A stretch of 64,000 bases of DNA, taken from Aphelocoma coerulescens (Eukaryota; Chordata; Aves; Passeriformes; Corvidae). Shown one piece after another: positions 41,091 to 52,097 of this stretch (the stretch's first letter is position 1; every line of letters starts with the position of its first letter). Under the pieces are notes generated by a model that saw nothing but the letters and a program-made list of their open reading frames with translations, made no database searches and was not told the DNA's origin. The position numbers were made by a program, and so were the translations under genes. The stretch spans positions 496,001-560,000 of the forward strand of contig NW_027184084.1 in NCBI RefSeq assembly GCF_041296385.1, in the 5' to 3' direction.

Positions 41091-43585
41091 GGAGTTCACA
41101 GCCGGGGCGGGGTAGTATGGCCTTTTATTTGTTGTCTGGGCGCGGGGCCTTGACACTGCGCTCCGATAGAAGTTTTTTGGATGCTGCTGGTGCTGTTGCT
41201 GTCTCTGGTGCCTTTGGTAGGTAGCACGACGGTCCTGGGTGGGTGACCTTTGTGGGCAGTCCTTTATAAAGTGTCCAAGTTCACCACAATAGAAACAGCG
41301 GGTGTTCTCCTTAGAGACTGCTGCAGCAAATGCACCAGAAACTCCCTCTGTGATGCCCTTTACAACTGCTTGGGTCATTGTGTTCTCTGTGGATGTGTGT
41401 CTAGTACAGGTCTCTATCATTTGTCCTATTGTAGGTTCTGTGTCCATGGGTAGGGCCCTCAAGATATTCTTACATTGTTCGTTAGCATTTACCATGGCAA
41501 GTTTGCCCAAAAGTTCCTTTCGTCCATCTGGACTTTCTATCTGTTTTTCTAAGCTAGCTTTTAAACAATCAACAAACTGAATGAAGCTTTCATTTGCTGA
41601 CTGTTTGATGTTAGAGAAATATTGTGTAGGAACAGAATCATCAGGGGTAAGAAACAGTGATGTCTTAGCTGCAATAGCTATGTCTTGTAATGCTACTTCA
41701 GGTAAGGTTGTAGCTTGATCTAGGGGTTTTTGGAGGTCACCTTCTCCAGCCAGTTGTTCTATTGTCCAATCTGTCTGATTTACATCTTTAGCATAAGTGT
41801 CAGACAATGTTTTTAAATGTCTTTTCCAATGCCTTTCCCATAACATATATTCAGCAGGGGAAAGGATGCAATTAATAAGGTTTTTAATATCATGTGGTAC
41901 TAATGTATAGGCAGAGAAAGTGGCTTCCAATAGGTTTCTAAAGAAATGTGACCCTCTCCCATGTTCTTTTGCTGCCTTGCAAAGCTCTTTGATTTCTTTG
42001 TATGGGATAGGTTCCCATATTTTTGTAGTTGGACCACCCCTCCTCCCTCTCCCTATAATGACTGGAAAGGCTGAAATTTTCTGAGCCAATTCCCAATCTC
42101 CCTCCCGGTTCGCTTCCCTGCGTGTCTGTGCCCACCGGTCCTCCGATTCAGAGTCAGAGCCACTGCTACTGTCATCTGAACAGGAGGAATAAGCTGTGGC
42201 AGGGCGGGGCTGGGATACAGGGGGCGTGGCGCGGCGTTTTTGAAATGCCGACTTTCCTTTACCTAGGTCGGGAATAGCGGGGGGTCTGGGGTGGTTTGAG
42301 GGGTGGGAAGGGGTCCCGTTATGGCAGCATGGGGGTGGAGAGGTTGTACAGCAGCAGGTCGTTTGGGGAGAGGTCGGGTTACAGGTAGTGCCGGTTTCGC
42401 AATTCCATGTGGAGTCGGGATGGGCGAAAGGAGGGTGTGGGGGGGCGGTGGGCTCTAGCGCAGCAGCGGGGGGAATGGGGATTGCGCAAGAACCCGTGGT
42501 AGGGGGAAGGGAGGGTGCAGGGAGAGGGGGAACATCGGCAGGAATTGCGCAAGATGCAGCTGGGGGTGGGAGCGGGTGTGCCGGCGCCTGCCAGGGTCTA
42601 TGGGCGATAGCCTGGGGCGGTGCCGCGGATAGCTGGGTCCCGCCAGCGGCGAGAGGGGCAGATGCTGGCGGGGGGCGTGACGCCTGTTCCGGGCCCCACA
42701 GTGTGTGCGCGGGGCTCTGCGGGACCGGCCCCGTGTTGTACCATGGCTGCTCCGTGGGTGCAGGGGGGGGCAGCGGCGGCGGGGCAGCTCGCTTGGACGG
42801 GGCCGCCGTGCTGGGGTGGGGAGAGAACAGGGCCGCGTGTGGCAGGGATACGGCAGGAGGCTGGGACGCGGTGGGGTGGGGGGGGTCGGAGGCACCGCGG
42901 GCCGGTGCGAGAGGGGGAAGGGTGGTGCCGTGCGGGGAGGGCTGTGAGATACCAGGGGCACAGGGAGACGGGGCTGGGGACGGCTCAGAGGCATCCATCC
43001 CGGGAAGGGGGGATGGATTTGGGATGGATCCCGTGCGCGCTGCCTGGGGGGTGGCAGCGGAACCGAGGGGGCGAGCGGGGGGGGGCGGGCACGGGAGGAC
43101 CGCCGGGAACAGGGGGTCGGGGAAGGGAAGCCGGGGGGCCGGCGCCCCGGCCGGGCCAGGGTCGGGGCGGCTGGCCGAGTCTGCGCTCTGGCTGGCCATT
43201 CCCAGAGGCGGAGAGGGGGGGTGGGAGGGGGGAAGGGCAGAGAAGGGGTTTGGCTGAGGGAGGGGTTCGCACGACACGTTTTAACCAGTAAATGAAATAA
43301 AGGAATGAATTTGGAAACGGAGAGGTTTCCCGAGGCTTGAGAAGAGTACAGTTTGTTTCCCACACTGTCCCAGAATAAATCAGAAAGAACAGAATCTGTA
43401 GTAGCATGAGGGAAATTTTGAGCTATCCAATTACTGAAAGATTTAAGATTTTTCTTAGAAAGAATACCTTTAGAGAATTTAAAGTCAGATTTTAAGAGAA
43501 GGGTCAGAAGAAAGGGGTATAGGTCTCTCTCAGAATGGGAAAGGCTGGCTTTAGCTTGCCTTTGTCCAATCTTGGTCCCTCCCTC
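41076..43585 (-). pseudogene. gag: ERV-E gag, missing start codon and one frameshift
   Basis: Matrix (about 43580-43270) in one frame: after the place where the family has ATGGGACAA the sequence reads ATTGGACAA, so the Met is Ile and no other in-frame ATG precedes it. From about 43277 the rest (Pro-rich part, capsid with major homology region ANESFIQFVDCL, one knuckle CFYCGELGHFIKDC at about 41300) is in another frame of 733 codons. Both frames stay open for about 820 bases across the Pro-rich part, so the indel cannot be placed; a G/C run such as that near 43076-43085 is likely. Capsid and nucleocapsid are undamaged. Confidence 0.85.
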
Positions 43586-43895
43586 AGCAGAAAAAGAGAA
43601 AAAAAACCAAACCAAAAGTAAACTGCGCGCAAAAGAAGGATAGCCCCAAATTTAAACTTACAAATCCCGTTTTCTGGTGGGGCTGGCTCCTGGAAAGGTC
43701 TGCTGGGGGGGTGGTCTGGCAGTTCGATCCTCAGGGACTTTCAGTCCGAGGTGGGAGGCGAGGGTCTCGAACTGTCCTCGTCCAAAAGTCCTGCTAAAAC
43801 GTAGGTCTATCTTCAGAGGGTCAGCACACGAACGGCTGGTTCTGTCGTGGCAATCAAGACGCAGCTCAGGCCAGGGGTCCAAGGTCCAGGGGTCC

Positions 43896-43913
43896 AAGGC
43901 TGTTCGGGCGCCA
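43896..43913 (-). other. ERV-E primer-binding site, Lys-like
   Basis: The minus strand TGGCGCCCGAACAGCCTT matches the tRNA-Lys3 site for the first 14 bases. Confidence 0.75.
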
Positions 43914-43915
43914 GT

Positions 43916-44477
43916 TATTACAGCTGGTGGTGGGGTCAGTGGCTCTGACCCAGGAAGAGATGACCGGTCCGGAGAGATGGTCCCGAAAGGGATCGCCTTC
44001 CCGAGGCCCAGTGTCTTCCCTCAGCTGCTGGCAGAGGAGCCCCTGCAGAGGCTGTCAGCTCTTTAGTGATTATCAGCTCGTGATTCCAGCTCAGCTCTGC
44101 AGGGCAGCCTCCAGGCCAAGCCAGACCAGAGAGAGACGAGAAGGCCCGTGTGGCTGGTTCCGCACAGAGGTAGCTTTATTGTTGGTTCCCTCCGGCGAAG
44201 GGGAAAGCCAGGGACGAGCTCTCTCCCCCACAGAGCCAGGGGGCTTCCTTTTATAGGGATACAGGGGATCAGCAGGGGACCAATGGGTTACAGAGGGTCT
44301 GGGACAGACCAATGGGTTACAGAAAGATCTGCATAGTGTCTCTCAAAGGATTGTGGGTCCACTTTTCCTCGCCATGACCAAGAAGTGGCTGCCTTTTCAG
44401 GGAGTCCTGCTGGGCAATTGCGAAATCTCTTGTCTCAGCAGAGATCCCTCCAGGGCAAGGGCTGGGCATATCCCACA
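43916..44477 (-). repeat. ERV-E 5' LTR
   Basis: 562 bp, two differences from the 3' LTR by eye. Confidence 0.93.
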
Positions 44478-44483
44478 GTTCTA

Positions 44484-44610
44484 TCTTAGTTTACAGAATG
44501 TGTTCTGGAGAGGACCTTGGGGTCTGGGGCACACTGATCCCTAGCTACGAAGCTTCTAAAATGTTTAGTCTCTTAGCTTGGCAAACAAGTCCAAGAATTT
44601 AGGCAAAAAG
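44484..44610 (-). repeat. ERV-D 5' LTR, piece 2
   Basis: Continues the ERV-D LTR (TCTTAGTTTACAGAATG to TTAGGCAAAAAG) after ERV-E. It is cut at 44610 by ERV-C; the AAAG at 44607-44610 is ERV-C's target duplication. Confidence 0.9.
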
Positions 44611-45152
44611 TGAGGAAAGGGCAGTCAATAACTAACTCATGTAAGCACAAGTTAACTATTGGGAGACAGCAAATGTTAGTTCAGACAGCAGATGTTAATT
44701 ACAAAACCTAAGAAGCCAAATTCACCTTCATCTTTTCAAGATAGAGGGGACTAGGATCATCTCAGAGACTGCTGAATCATTCCTCAAAGGACTACGCATG
44801 CCCAGGGAGAAAGGTGAAAAGTTCACTGAGAGGATGACTACTGGTCTTCATCAGAAAGACCCCCGAGGAAGAAGGAGCCTTCCTCAGTGCGACCACCAGG
44901 ACACACAGCGCATGCATGACCCATATGCTAATGATAATAATGACTTCCGAGAAATAATTTGTATAACCACACCTGTCCCAAGGAAAGTGATGAATATTCA
45001 TAATTTAAACCTTGATACTGTGTAGTAGGGAGCACTGGTGTGTGTGTTTTGGAGGAGCGATCCCCACACACCCGGCGCGCCGAATAAAGCAAATACCCAC
45101 TTCTCTGACTCTGTCTCTGAAGTGTCTTCTGGCCTGGTTGTGGCGCAATTCA
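44611..45152 (+). repeat. ERV-C 5' LTR
   Basis: 542 bp. An AATAAAGC poly(A) signal is near 45083. Confidence 0.92.
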
Positions 45153-45155
45153 ATC

Positions 45156-45173
45156 TGGCACCCCGAGATGGGA
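45156..45173 (+). other. ERV-C primer-binding site, tRNA not assigned
   Basis: TGGCACCCCGAGATGGGA starts three bases after the LTR. I cannot match it confidently to one tRNA. Confidence 0.55.
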
Positions 45174-45435
45174 CCCTTTCTCCCTGGCTGCTGGATCCAG
45201 GGGTAAGCGGACCTCCCAGTCGCGACCCTGAATTTTCAGGGGGAGCTCAGCTGTCCTTTGGCTCACGGCAGGGGCAGACAAGGACCATCTGCACCAAATT
45301 ACGGTATTTGCTATTCCTTTTAAACACAGAAATACCTGCAGGTCCAGGGTTCAAGTCCCTGAGGGTGGGTTGAAAGTCCCAAGGAAGACTGGGTCTCCCA
45401 AAATTAGTCCTGGGCAAGAGGCAAAGTACTTTTAA

Positions 45436-45503
45436 AGGGGTTGGACCCCCAGGGGTTGGACCCCACTGTGAAAGGTACCTTTAAGGGGTTGGACCCCGCT
45501 GTC
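45436..45503 (+). repeat. Short direct repeats GGGGTTGGACCCC in ERV-C leader
   Basis: Three copies of GGGGTTGGACCCC within about 65 bases, each partly self-complementary, in the leader where packaging signals usually lie. Confidence 0.6.
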
Positions 45504-45789
45504 ACGTGCTATTGTACTGCTATTTTTGTTTTGTCTGTCGCTATTCTGCTGCTGTGTGAGTGAGAGTGGATGAGACGTGCTGTCAAAGTGCGAAGCAAGT
45601 GAGGGGCTCTATCTGCGGTTCCGTACCCCGGCCACGGGCTCGGCCAGAGAAAAGCGAAGCGTTTGGCAAAGAGTGAATGAGTATAAATCATATAAACCAT
45701 TGGTTTGGAGTTCAACCTTACTTGCCGAAGGGGGGCAGATTTTAGAGGAGAAAGATTTTAGCTATTGAATTGAAAACATCCAGACCCCC

Positions 45790-46321
45790 TGAAAAGCAGA
45801 AAGAACTCCACTACTAGAATAAGTAGTAAAGTAGGTATGCTTTATTCCAGCGCTGGGACGCACGGGGGATCGCTCCTCCATTCAGCTCGGTATTTATTGG
45901 GTTACAAGTTCCATATTCATTAAGTTTCCTAACAAACTTATACATATTCATCACCTAGCCCCGCCCAGCTTTGCTTCGTATTATAATGAACTCAAAAGTC
46001 ATTTACATCCGCGTAGCGCTTGCGCAGTGTTTTTTGGTGGTTGTGGTAGGGGTCTTCCGAGGGTCTTGTGATGAAGTCAGGGGGAGTCTTCCTCATCTGA
46101 ACTTTTCACCTTTCTCTCCTGCGCATGCTCTTTTATACCTTTGGCCTGGGTTTAAGCCTTGGCACTGGTTTGAGCTAGTTTTGGGATGAGGCAGGATGTC
46201 TGAGACTCCGGCTGGTCTTATCAGCGGTCTCTTATCTTTTCTTCCTGCTCTGGTATGCTGACCAAGCTAGATGCATTGTTCCTGACAAACGAATTCTTCT
46301 GTTTCCCATCCCCCTGATTCA
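45790..46321 (-). repeat. Solo LTR of the ERV-A family inside ERV-C
   Basis: 532 bp in minus orientation (TGAATCAGGGGG at 46321), with a 4-bp duplication CCCC on both sides (45786-45789, 46322-46325). It interrupts the leader next to the accessory-frame remnant. Confidence 0.9.
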
Positions 46322-46334
46322 CCCCAACGCCTTT

Positions 46335-46560
46335 ATAATATAGCTCCATCTGATTTCCCTTTTGAAATCCCGTGCTTAGTGTGTGAAAACAGTTGTGAAG
46401 CTTGTATTTGTGTGCATGTATTAATTGTGAGAGAAAATGGTATTGTGCTTCTACTAGATGGAGTGGGTGGTGTCCAAGCTGCCAGAGGAGAGAGCTTGGT
46501 ATCAGACTAGAAAGAGCAGGAATAAAGAACTTGGCAAAAAAAAAATGAAGGTGTAGATAA
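46335..46560 (+). pseudogene. Decayed zinc-ribbon-like accessory frame in ERV-C leader
   Basis: Not an open gene: stops and at least one frameshift. In the frame of 46411-46500 the plus strand reads CINCERKWYC, then a nine-residue gap and CPSCQRRE, matching the C-x2-C-x4-WYC-x9-C-x2-C pattern of both accessory frames of ERV-A, including the WYC and the following Gln. In another frame just upstream EIPCLVCE resembles the first Cys block (GIPSFVCG in ERV-A frame 2). It is therefore a third, broken member of the family. Confidence 0.6.
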
Positions 46561-46810
46561 TGTTAGAGTGAGGGGAGAGTGGCAGAGAATAGTGAGGGGA
46601 GAATGGCAGAGAATAGTGAGAGATTTGAGAGGAACTAGTTAGAAAAGTATAGCAAGTGTATGTAAGAAGAGATGAGGAAAAGGCAAAAGCAGTGGCAAAG
46701 GTGATGGCAGAAGTTGTAAAAATTGTGGACGCTGTGGTTAATAGATTTGCGTGTTTAGTTCCGTTTTGTGCTTGGTGTTTTGTGCGGAGCTGTAAGGCTC
46801 CTGTTATGCG

Positions 46811-47170
46811 GTGCTGAAAGACTCCTGTTTGGAGGGGACCCATGCCCCTGTGCCTTTTGTGTTTTGTTGTGAAAAGCCAAAATTGGCAGGTTTCAGTCCT
46901 GAGGAGAATCTGGAGTTCCTATCTTGTGGGGAACCGTCCCCCACCAGTCTGTGGTTTATTTGTGGAGAACTAGAATTGGAAGATTCTAATCCTGAAGCCA
47001 ATTCTGCAGCTGCAGCCTTGTGGAGATGGTGTTGTCCCTGTGCAGGCCCAGGTATTTGTCATGCAGCCTCGTCTGCGGGGGCTGTAGAGAAACCTATGGG
47101 GAAAATGTTTTGCTGTCCTTCCTTGCTTAATTTGTTAGTCACCTCTCTACTCCTGGGGTGGACTTGGTAA
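46811..47170 (+). pseudogene. Possible further accessory remnant in ERV-C
   Basis: A 119-codon frame with many Cys residues and LEFLSCGE, which might correspond to the LKLLCGKEH part of ERV-A accessory frame 2. The match is short and could be chance. It ends just before a run of 23 A (47170-47192). Confidence 0.25.
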
Positions 47171-48960
47171 AAAAAAAAAAAAAAAAAAAAAGAGATAAGG
47201 AACAATTGGTTACTAAAAGATGATTGATTACTAAAAATGTGATTGGTTATTAAAAAAAAAAAAAAAGGGGGGGTTTTAGGCAGTAGCCTTGCTTGCTGCC
47301 GAACCTGATCTTGTCCAAAAGGAAAATCACTAGAACAAAAGGAGCAAACTGATAAGGCAAACTGCTCCAGGGTGAAAAGCAGAAGCCTACTAAAACCCTG
47401 AAAGGAAAAAAAAAAAGCAACTCAAATGCCTGATTCACAGACTGCAACTCTTGCAAAACTTTTAAAAGCAGTCTCACTCCCTCCACTGAAGAATCAATTG
47501 GAAGAAACCCCACTGAAAACCTGTGGGAAACAACAAAAGTGGTGCAACAAGCACTTCATAGAATAAATACTAAAACTCCACTTGAATAAGTTAATGCAAT
47601 TAAACTCTTGTTTCACTCAGACATATTTTTCCTATTTTTTGGGGGGAAGTTTGTTTCTTTTCTCTTTTCTAGGAATGTCAAATGTCCTGACATCAAAGAA
47701 AGCAGTTTGAGAGCAAGGAAACTGCAAGCAGCAAAATCACACCTAAATGTGATAACCATTACTTCACTGTCACTTTGTGTTAGCCCCAAAAAGTTTTACT
47801 TCTTTTTTAATAATCGGTCTAGTGGGACAAATTTTCACTTTTCTTTTATAGGAATCTACTAACACATGAGATGGAGCTGTGTGAAAACCAATGAAATTTT
47901 AAGTGTCACCATAATTGCTCACATTGTCAGTTGGTTAATGTTTGTAATTTGTTTGTGTTTTCATTGCAAGTGACTTGGTGAAAGATCAAATAGTAGTTAA
48001 AGCATTCTACCTATTCTTGAGCTTAATTTTTGTTTAACTTGTTTTGTCTATTTACTGAAAAATGATGTGGCTGAGGTCCTATGGATGTATAATTTGTCTC
48101 AACCAATATCATCCTGAGAGTTGGTATAAGAATTTATACATATTTGAAATCCTACAAATATGGAATAACCTTCCCGGTTCTGCCTCAGAAGGCTTCAACA
48201 TTATTATAATCTGGCTAATTTTTTTTAAATTTTCTAATTAGTGAATTAAAGAATCTTGACAAAACACAATCAAATGCTACATGAGAAATGATTGAATCCC
48301 CTTTCCTAAACCAAGAGGGATACAGAAAAGCCTTCTACCAGCTCTCAAACTAATGTGCTGTTCAATCTCATGCCATATGTCTTAAGAGGATGTTTTAGCT
48401 TTTCCTCACCCCTCCTATTTATAGCACATTCTGCAATCTCAGTTGTAGGTGCAGAATGTAATGAAGGCAATTTATTCACTAAAATTAAAAAACAAACAAG
48501 CAAACAAAAAGGCTACTTGAGATAAAAAAAACCCTAAATTTGAAAGAGAATTAATTTCATTTTTAATCCCACCAAAAATAAAGCCACAGTTTGTAGTTTG
48601 TGTCCAGATTAAATGACAAGAGTGCTATAATCTGTCTCCTGGAAAACAGAGCATAGCCCTAATGTAAAGATATGTTTGCATGAGAACATTTTGTATAAAA
48701 ATGTTTTGTGTGTTAGTTTTGTATCATAAAAACGAATCCTTCATAATGTATAGAATTATACAGCAGAGTAAGAATATTATTATAACAAAAACTGTATAAA
48801 GAAGCTACAACCAAAGAAGCCTCCTGAAGATACCTGACTAGGACTTTAAACTGTAAGTGAAACCACTAAGATTAGATAAAGGGAAAACCCATTCTTTGAT
48901 CAACTCAGGCCTAGGAAAAAAAAAAAACCAACTGACCAAACAAACAAGACTGAAAGAAGA
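47171..48960. other. AT-rich stretch inside ERV-C, no gene recognised
   Basis: About 1.8 kb between leader and pol, where gag and protease should be. It starts with A runs (47170-47192, 47251-47265), is AT-rich and has no long frame. A short Gln/Leu-rich coding-like piece lies at about 47420-47560. It is either unrecognisable gag or non-viral sequence carried by the element. Confidence 0.45.
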
Positions 48961-48964
48961 GAAA

Positions 48965-51111
48965 TACCCATAGATAGTAAAATAACAAATCAAGTGATCC
49001 CACTAATATGGGATGTCAAAATCCCGGGAAGATCGAAATGAGTTTCCCCAGTGGTTATTGAATTTTTAGAAGGGGCACAGCTGGTGTCAGTCAAACAATA
49101 TCCACTAAGGCATGAAGCACGAGTGGGTATAGAACCAATAATTGCCAAATTTATCGATCAAGGGTCGGTGAGAGAGTGTAGGTCCCCCTACAACACCCCA
49201 ATTCTACCAGTACAAAAGCCAAACAGAAGTTATCGGTTAGTCCAGGACCTGAGGGCAATAAATGCAATAACAAAAACACTGCATCCCGTAGTAGCCAATC
49301 CTTATACTTTACTTACAAAATTACAAAGTGATTGGGTGTGGTTTTCAGTTTCAGATTTAAAAGATGCTTTCTTTTGTCTGCCAGTAGCTAAAAAGAGTCA
49401 GGAAATTTTTGCCTTTGAATGGGAAAACCCCAAAACAGGGAGAAAGAGTCAGCTCACATGGACTGTATTGCCACAAGGATTCAAAAATAGCCCCACGATA
49501 TTTGGAGGTCAATTATCTCAGGAACTGGAAGCCTGGACACCGCCACTTGGAGAAGGTACACTCCTGCAGTACATTGATGACCTACTAATAACAACAAGGA
49601 CCCATGAAGACTGCAAGAACTGGACTGTAAGTCTTTTAAATTTTCTGGGACTAAGTGGATATAGAGTCTCTCCTGAAAAGGCTCAGCTAGTCCTCCAGAA
49701 AGTTACATATCTGGGATATGAACTGGCAGGAGGGGAGAGAGCCTTGGGAGACAACAGGAAGGAGACAATTTGTCAAATGCCCTGGTCAACAACAACCAAA
49801 GAACTGAGAACTTTTCTGGGAATGACAGGATGGTGTAGATTATGGATCTACAACTATGGACTCATTGTGAAACCTTTATACCAACTCCTAAAAGAGACTG
49901 GGGGAACTCACCTATGCTGGACACCAGAGACTAATAATGCATTTGTAACTCTGAAACGTGAGTTGATGCAAGCTCCAGCACTGGGCATACCAGATGTCAC
50001 TAAACCTTTTCTGTTGTTCTCACATGAGAGACAAGGACTGGCGCTGGGACTTTTGGCACAGAAGCTGGGACCATACAGAAAGCCAGTGGCTTATTTCTCC
50101 AAGCAGCTGGACGTGGTCAGCCAAGGATGGCCCGCCTGCCTGCGTGCAGTGGCAGCCGTGATCCTGAACATAGAAGAAGCTCGCAAGTTCACACTGGGCC
50201 AGCAGATAACTGTTTTTGTCTCTCACACAGTGTCAGCAGTGCTCACACAGAAAGAAAATCACTGGCTAACCCCATCTCTCTTTCTCAAATACCAGGCTCT
50301 CCTAGCAGAATCAGAGGATGTGAGTATCCAAGTAACTAACATTTTAAACCCAGCAGCTTACCTCCAGGGCAAGGCCTCTGAGGAGCCTGTACAGCATGAC
50401 TGCATCGAAACCATGGAGGCACTTTACTGCAGCCGCCCAAACCTAAAGGACTCTCCACTAGAAAATGCAGGAAACTGGTTCACTGATGGGAGCAGCTATG
50501 TCAAGAATGGTAAGCAGCTCGCTGGGTATGCAATTACAAGCACAGATGCTGTCATTGAAGCAAATCTGTTACCTTTGGGGACATCAGCTCAAAAGGCTGA
50601 AATAATAGCCCTAACTCGAGCCTTGGCATTGGCCAAAGGAAAACCTATCAACATTTGGACTGATTCAAGGTATGCTTTTGGGGTGGTACATGCTCACGGG
50701 GCTATCTGGAAAGAAAGAGGTTTATTAACCTCACAGAAGAAAGAAATCAAGCATGCTACTGAAATCATGCAGTTACTAGAAGCAGTGGTAAAACCATCAA
50801 AAGTGGCTATAATGCATTGTAAGGGACACTCTCAGGGTAACACTATCCCTGAACTGGGAAATGCTATGGCAGACAAAACAGCAAAGGCAATGGCCAGTGG
50901 GGTTCAGATCCAAGCCCTAGCTCTAATTGCTTCTAGCATCCTTATAAGTGAAAAACCCCCACCATACAACACTGATGATTTAAATTGGGTACAAGAAGAC
51001 AAGGGACAAATGAGCACAGATGGGTGGGCTAGGATAAAGGGTCTCATAGTCATACCCAGAAAACTGTTAAAATTATTTATCCAAAGTGAACATTGCATCA
51101 GATCACCTTAG
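48965..51111 (+). CDS. pol: ERV-C reverse transcriptase and RNase H, long open frame
   Basis: One 686-codon frame from 49051 (coding sense starts near 48965, interrupted by TGA at 49039). RT: LPQGFKNSP and polymerase motif YIDD (about 49570-49581), a variant of YMDD. LGMTGWCRLW at about 49821. RNase H keeps all four acids: WFTDGSS, KAEIIALT, IWTDSRYAFG, AMADKTAK. The frame ends in what should be the integrase zinc domain, where a deletion joins it to env. It lacks gag-pro and integrase, so it is called CDS only because the frame is intact. Confidence 0.85.
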
Positions 51112-51149
51112 ATTACACTTCTTGAAGGTTTAAAGAGGTATGGGACAAA

Positions 51150-51361
51150 CTTACAGCATAGTTACCCAACTTATCCTGGCTTAAACAACTGTTTGTAATA
51201 GCTATTTGTGTTATTGCATTGTTACTTAGTGTTTGTATTAGTAGTTACTGTTGTATGATATTATGTACTTGGAATTGTGATGCTTATGCCCAATGGCACA
51301 AGCATAAACTTAGAAATAAGATAGAGAAGGGTTCTTACTTTAAAGACATGCGAGATTTGTA
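51150..51361 (+). pseudogene. env: ERV-C env tail
   Basis: End of the transmembrane subunit: WLKQLFVIAICVIALLL membrane anchor, Cys-rich juxtamembrane part and a basic tail ending FKDMRDL before TAA. Everything upstream in env, and integrase, is deleted. The purine tract AAAAGGGGGGAT follows at 51383-51394. Confidence 0.75.
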
Positions 51362-51394
51362 AAGAATTGCAAATAACCAAAGAAAAGGGGGGAT

Positions 51395-51939
51395 TGAGGA
51401 AAGGGCAGTCAATAACTAATTCATGTAAGCACAAGTTAACTATTGGGACACAGCAAATGTTAGTTCAGACAGCAGATGTTAATTACAAAACCTGAGAAGC
51501 TGAATTCACCCTAATCTTGTCAAGATAGAGGGGACAAGGATCATCTCAGAGACTGCTGAATCATTCCTCAAAGGACTACGCATGCCCGGGGAGGAAGGTG
51601 AAAAGTGCACTGTGAGGATGACTACTGGTCTTCATCAGAAAGACCCCCGAGGAAGAAGAAGGAACCTTCCTCAGTGCGACCACCAGGACGCACAGCGCAT
51701 GCATGACCCATATGCTAATGATATTAATGACTTCTGAGAAATAATTTGTATAACCACACATGTCCCAAGGAATGTGATGAATATTCATAATTTAACCCTT
51801 GATACCGTGTTGTAGGAAGCAGCAGTGTGTGTCTTTTGGAGGAGCGATCCCCACACACCCGGCACGCCGAATAAAGCAAATACCCACTTCTCTGACTCTG
51901 TCTCTGAAGTGTCTTCTGGCCCGGTTGTGGCGCGATTCA
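51395..51939 (+). repeat. ERV-C 3' LTR
   Basis: 545 bp, TGAGGAAAGG to GCGATTCA, followed by duplication AAAG. Confidence 0.92.
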
Positions 51940-51943
51940 AAAG

Positions 51944-52018
51944 CACTAAGAATACAGAAGTTGTAAAAAAGGTATAACAGGGGTTTAAAAGAAAAGGCAA
52001 AACATCTTTATGGCATCA
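51944..52018 (-). repeat. ERV-D 5' LTR, piece 3 (start)
   Basis: Last 75 bases of the split LTR, ending TGGCATCA, matching 26806-26880. Confidence 0.9.
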
Positions 52019-52097
52019 CCAGAAACCTGGGCAAAGGCAGGGACTTGTCTAAATTCTCCCCTCTCCATTTGTAACAATTGGCTTAGAGAGCAGAGTC

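Larger units (their letters stand above)
36560..44477 (-). mobile_element. ERV-E: very young beta-like provirus, env deleted
   Basis: Minus-strand provirus of 7.9 kb with 562-bp LTRs, Lys-like primer site, gag, pro, pol, and only a tail of env. A perfect 6-bp target duplication GTTCTA lies at 36554-36559 and 44478-44483. By eye the LTRs differ at two positions (G/T near 36612 / 43968 and G/A near 36711 / 44067), well under 1%, so insertion is recent. Gag, pro and pol are in three frames, each -1 to the previous, as in betaretroviruses. Confidence 0.95.
44611..51939 (+). mobile_element. ERV-C: class-I provirus inserted in the ERV-D LTR
   Basis: Plus-strand provirus with LTRs TGAGGAAAGGGC ... 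ATTCA, 4-bp duplication AAAG (44607-44610 and 51940-51943), leader with a decayed accessory frame, a reversed ERV-A-type solo LTR, an AT-rich stretch, a long RT-RNase H frame, and an env tail. Gag, protease and integrase are missing or unrecognisable. The LTRs differ at roughly 28 of 543 positions (about 5%) by eye, older than ERV-E in the same host LTR. Confidence 0.92.
26416..52018 (-). mobile_element. ERV-D: class-I provirus, minus strand, heavily nested
   Basis: Minus-strand provirus: 3' LTR (26416-26880), env, pol, pro, gag, leader, tRNA-Arg-like primer site, 5' LTR. The 5' LTR lies in three pieces (36299-36559, 44484-44610, 51944-52018) because ERV-E and ERV-C inserted into it. ERV-G and a related solo LTR sit in pol. 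I could not find a clear target duplication: left flank GACCT, right flank CCAGA. Removing the inserts leaves a defective provirus of roughly 7.8 kb. Confidence 0.9.

Noticed and set aside
41076..41100. Canonical slippery heptamer for the ERV-E gag-pro frameshift
   Set aside because: I looked for X-XXY-YYZ near the gag stop and saw only AAATAAAA-like sequence, which does not fit; the -1 relation of the frames stands but the site is not assigned.
42388..43291. Plus-strand Gly/Ala-rich frames of over 200 codons
   Set aside because: Antisense shadows of the Pro-rich part of ERV-E gag; composition explains the lack of stops.
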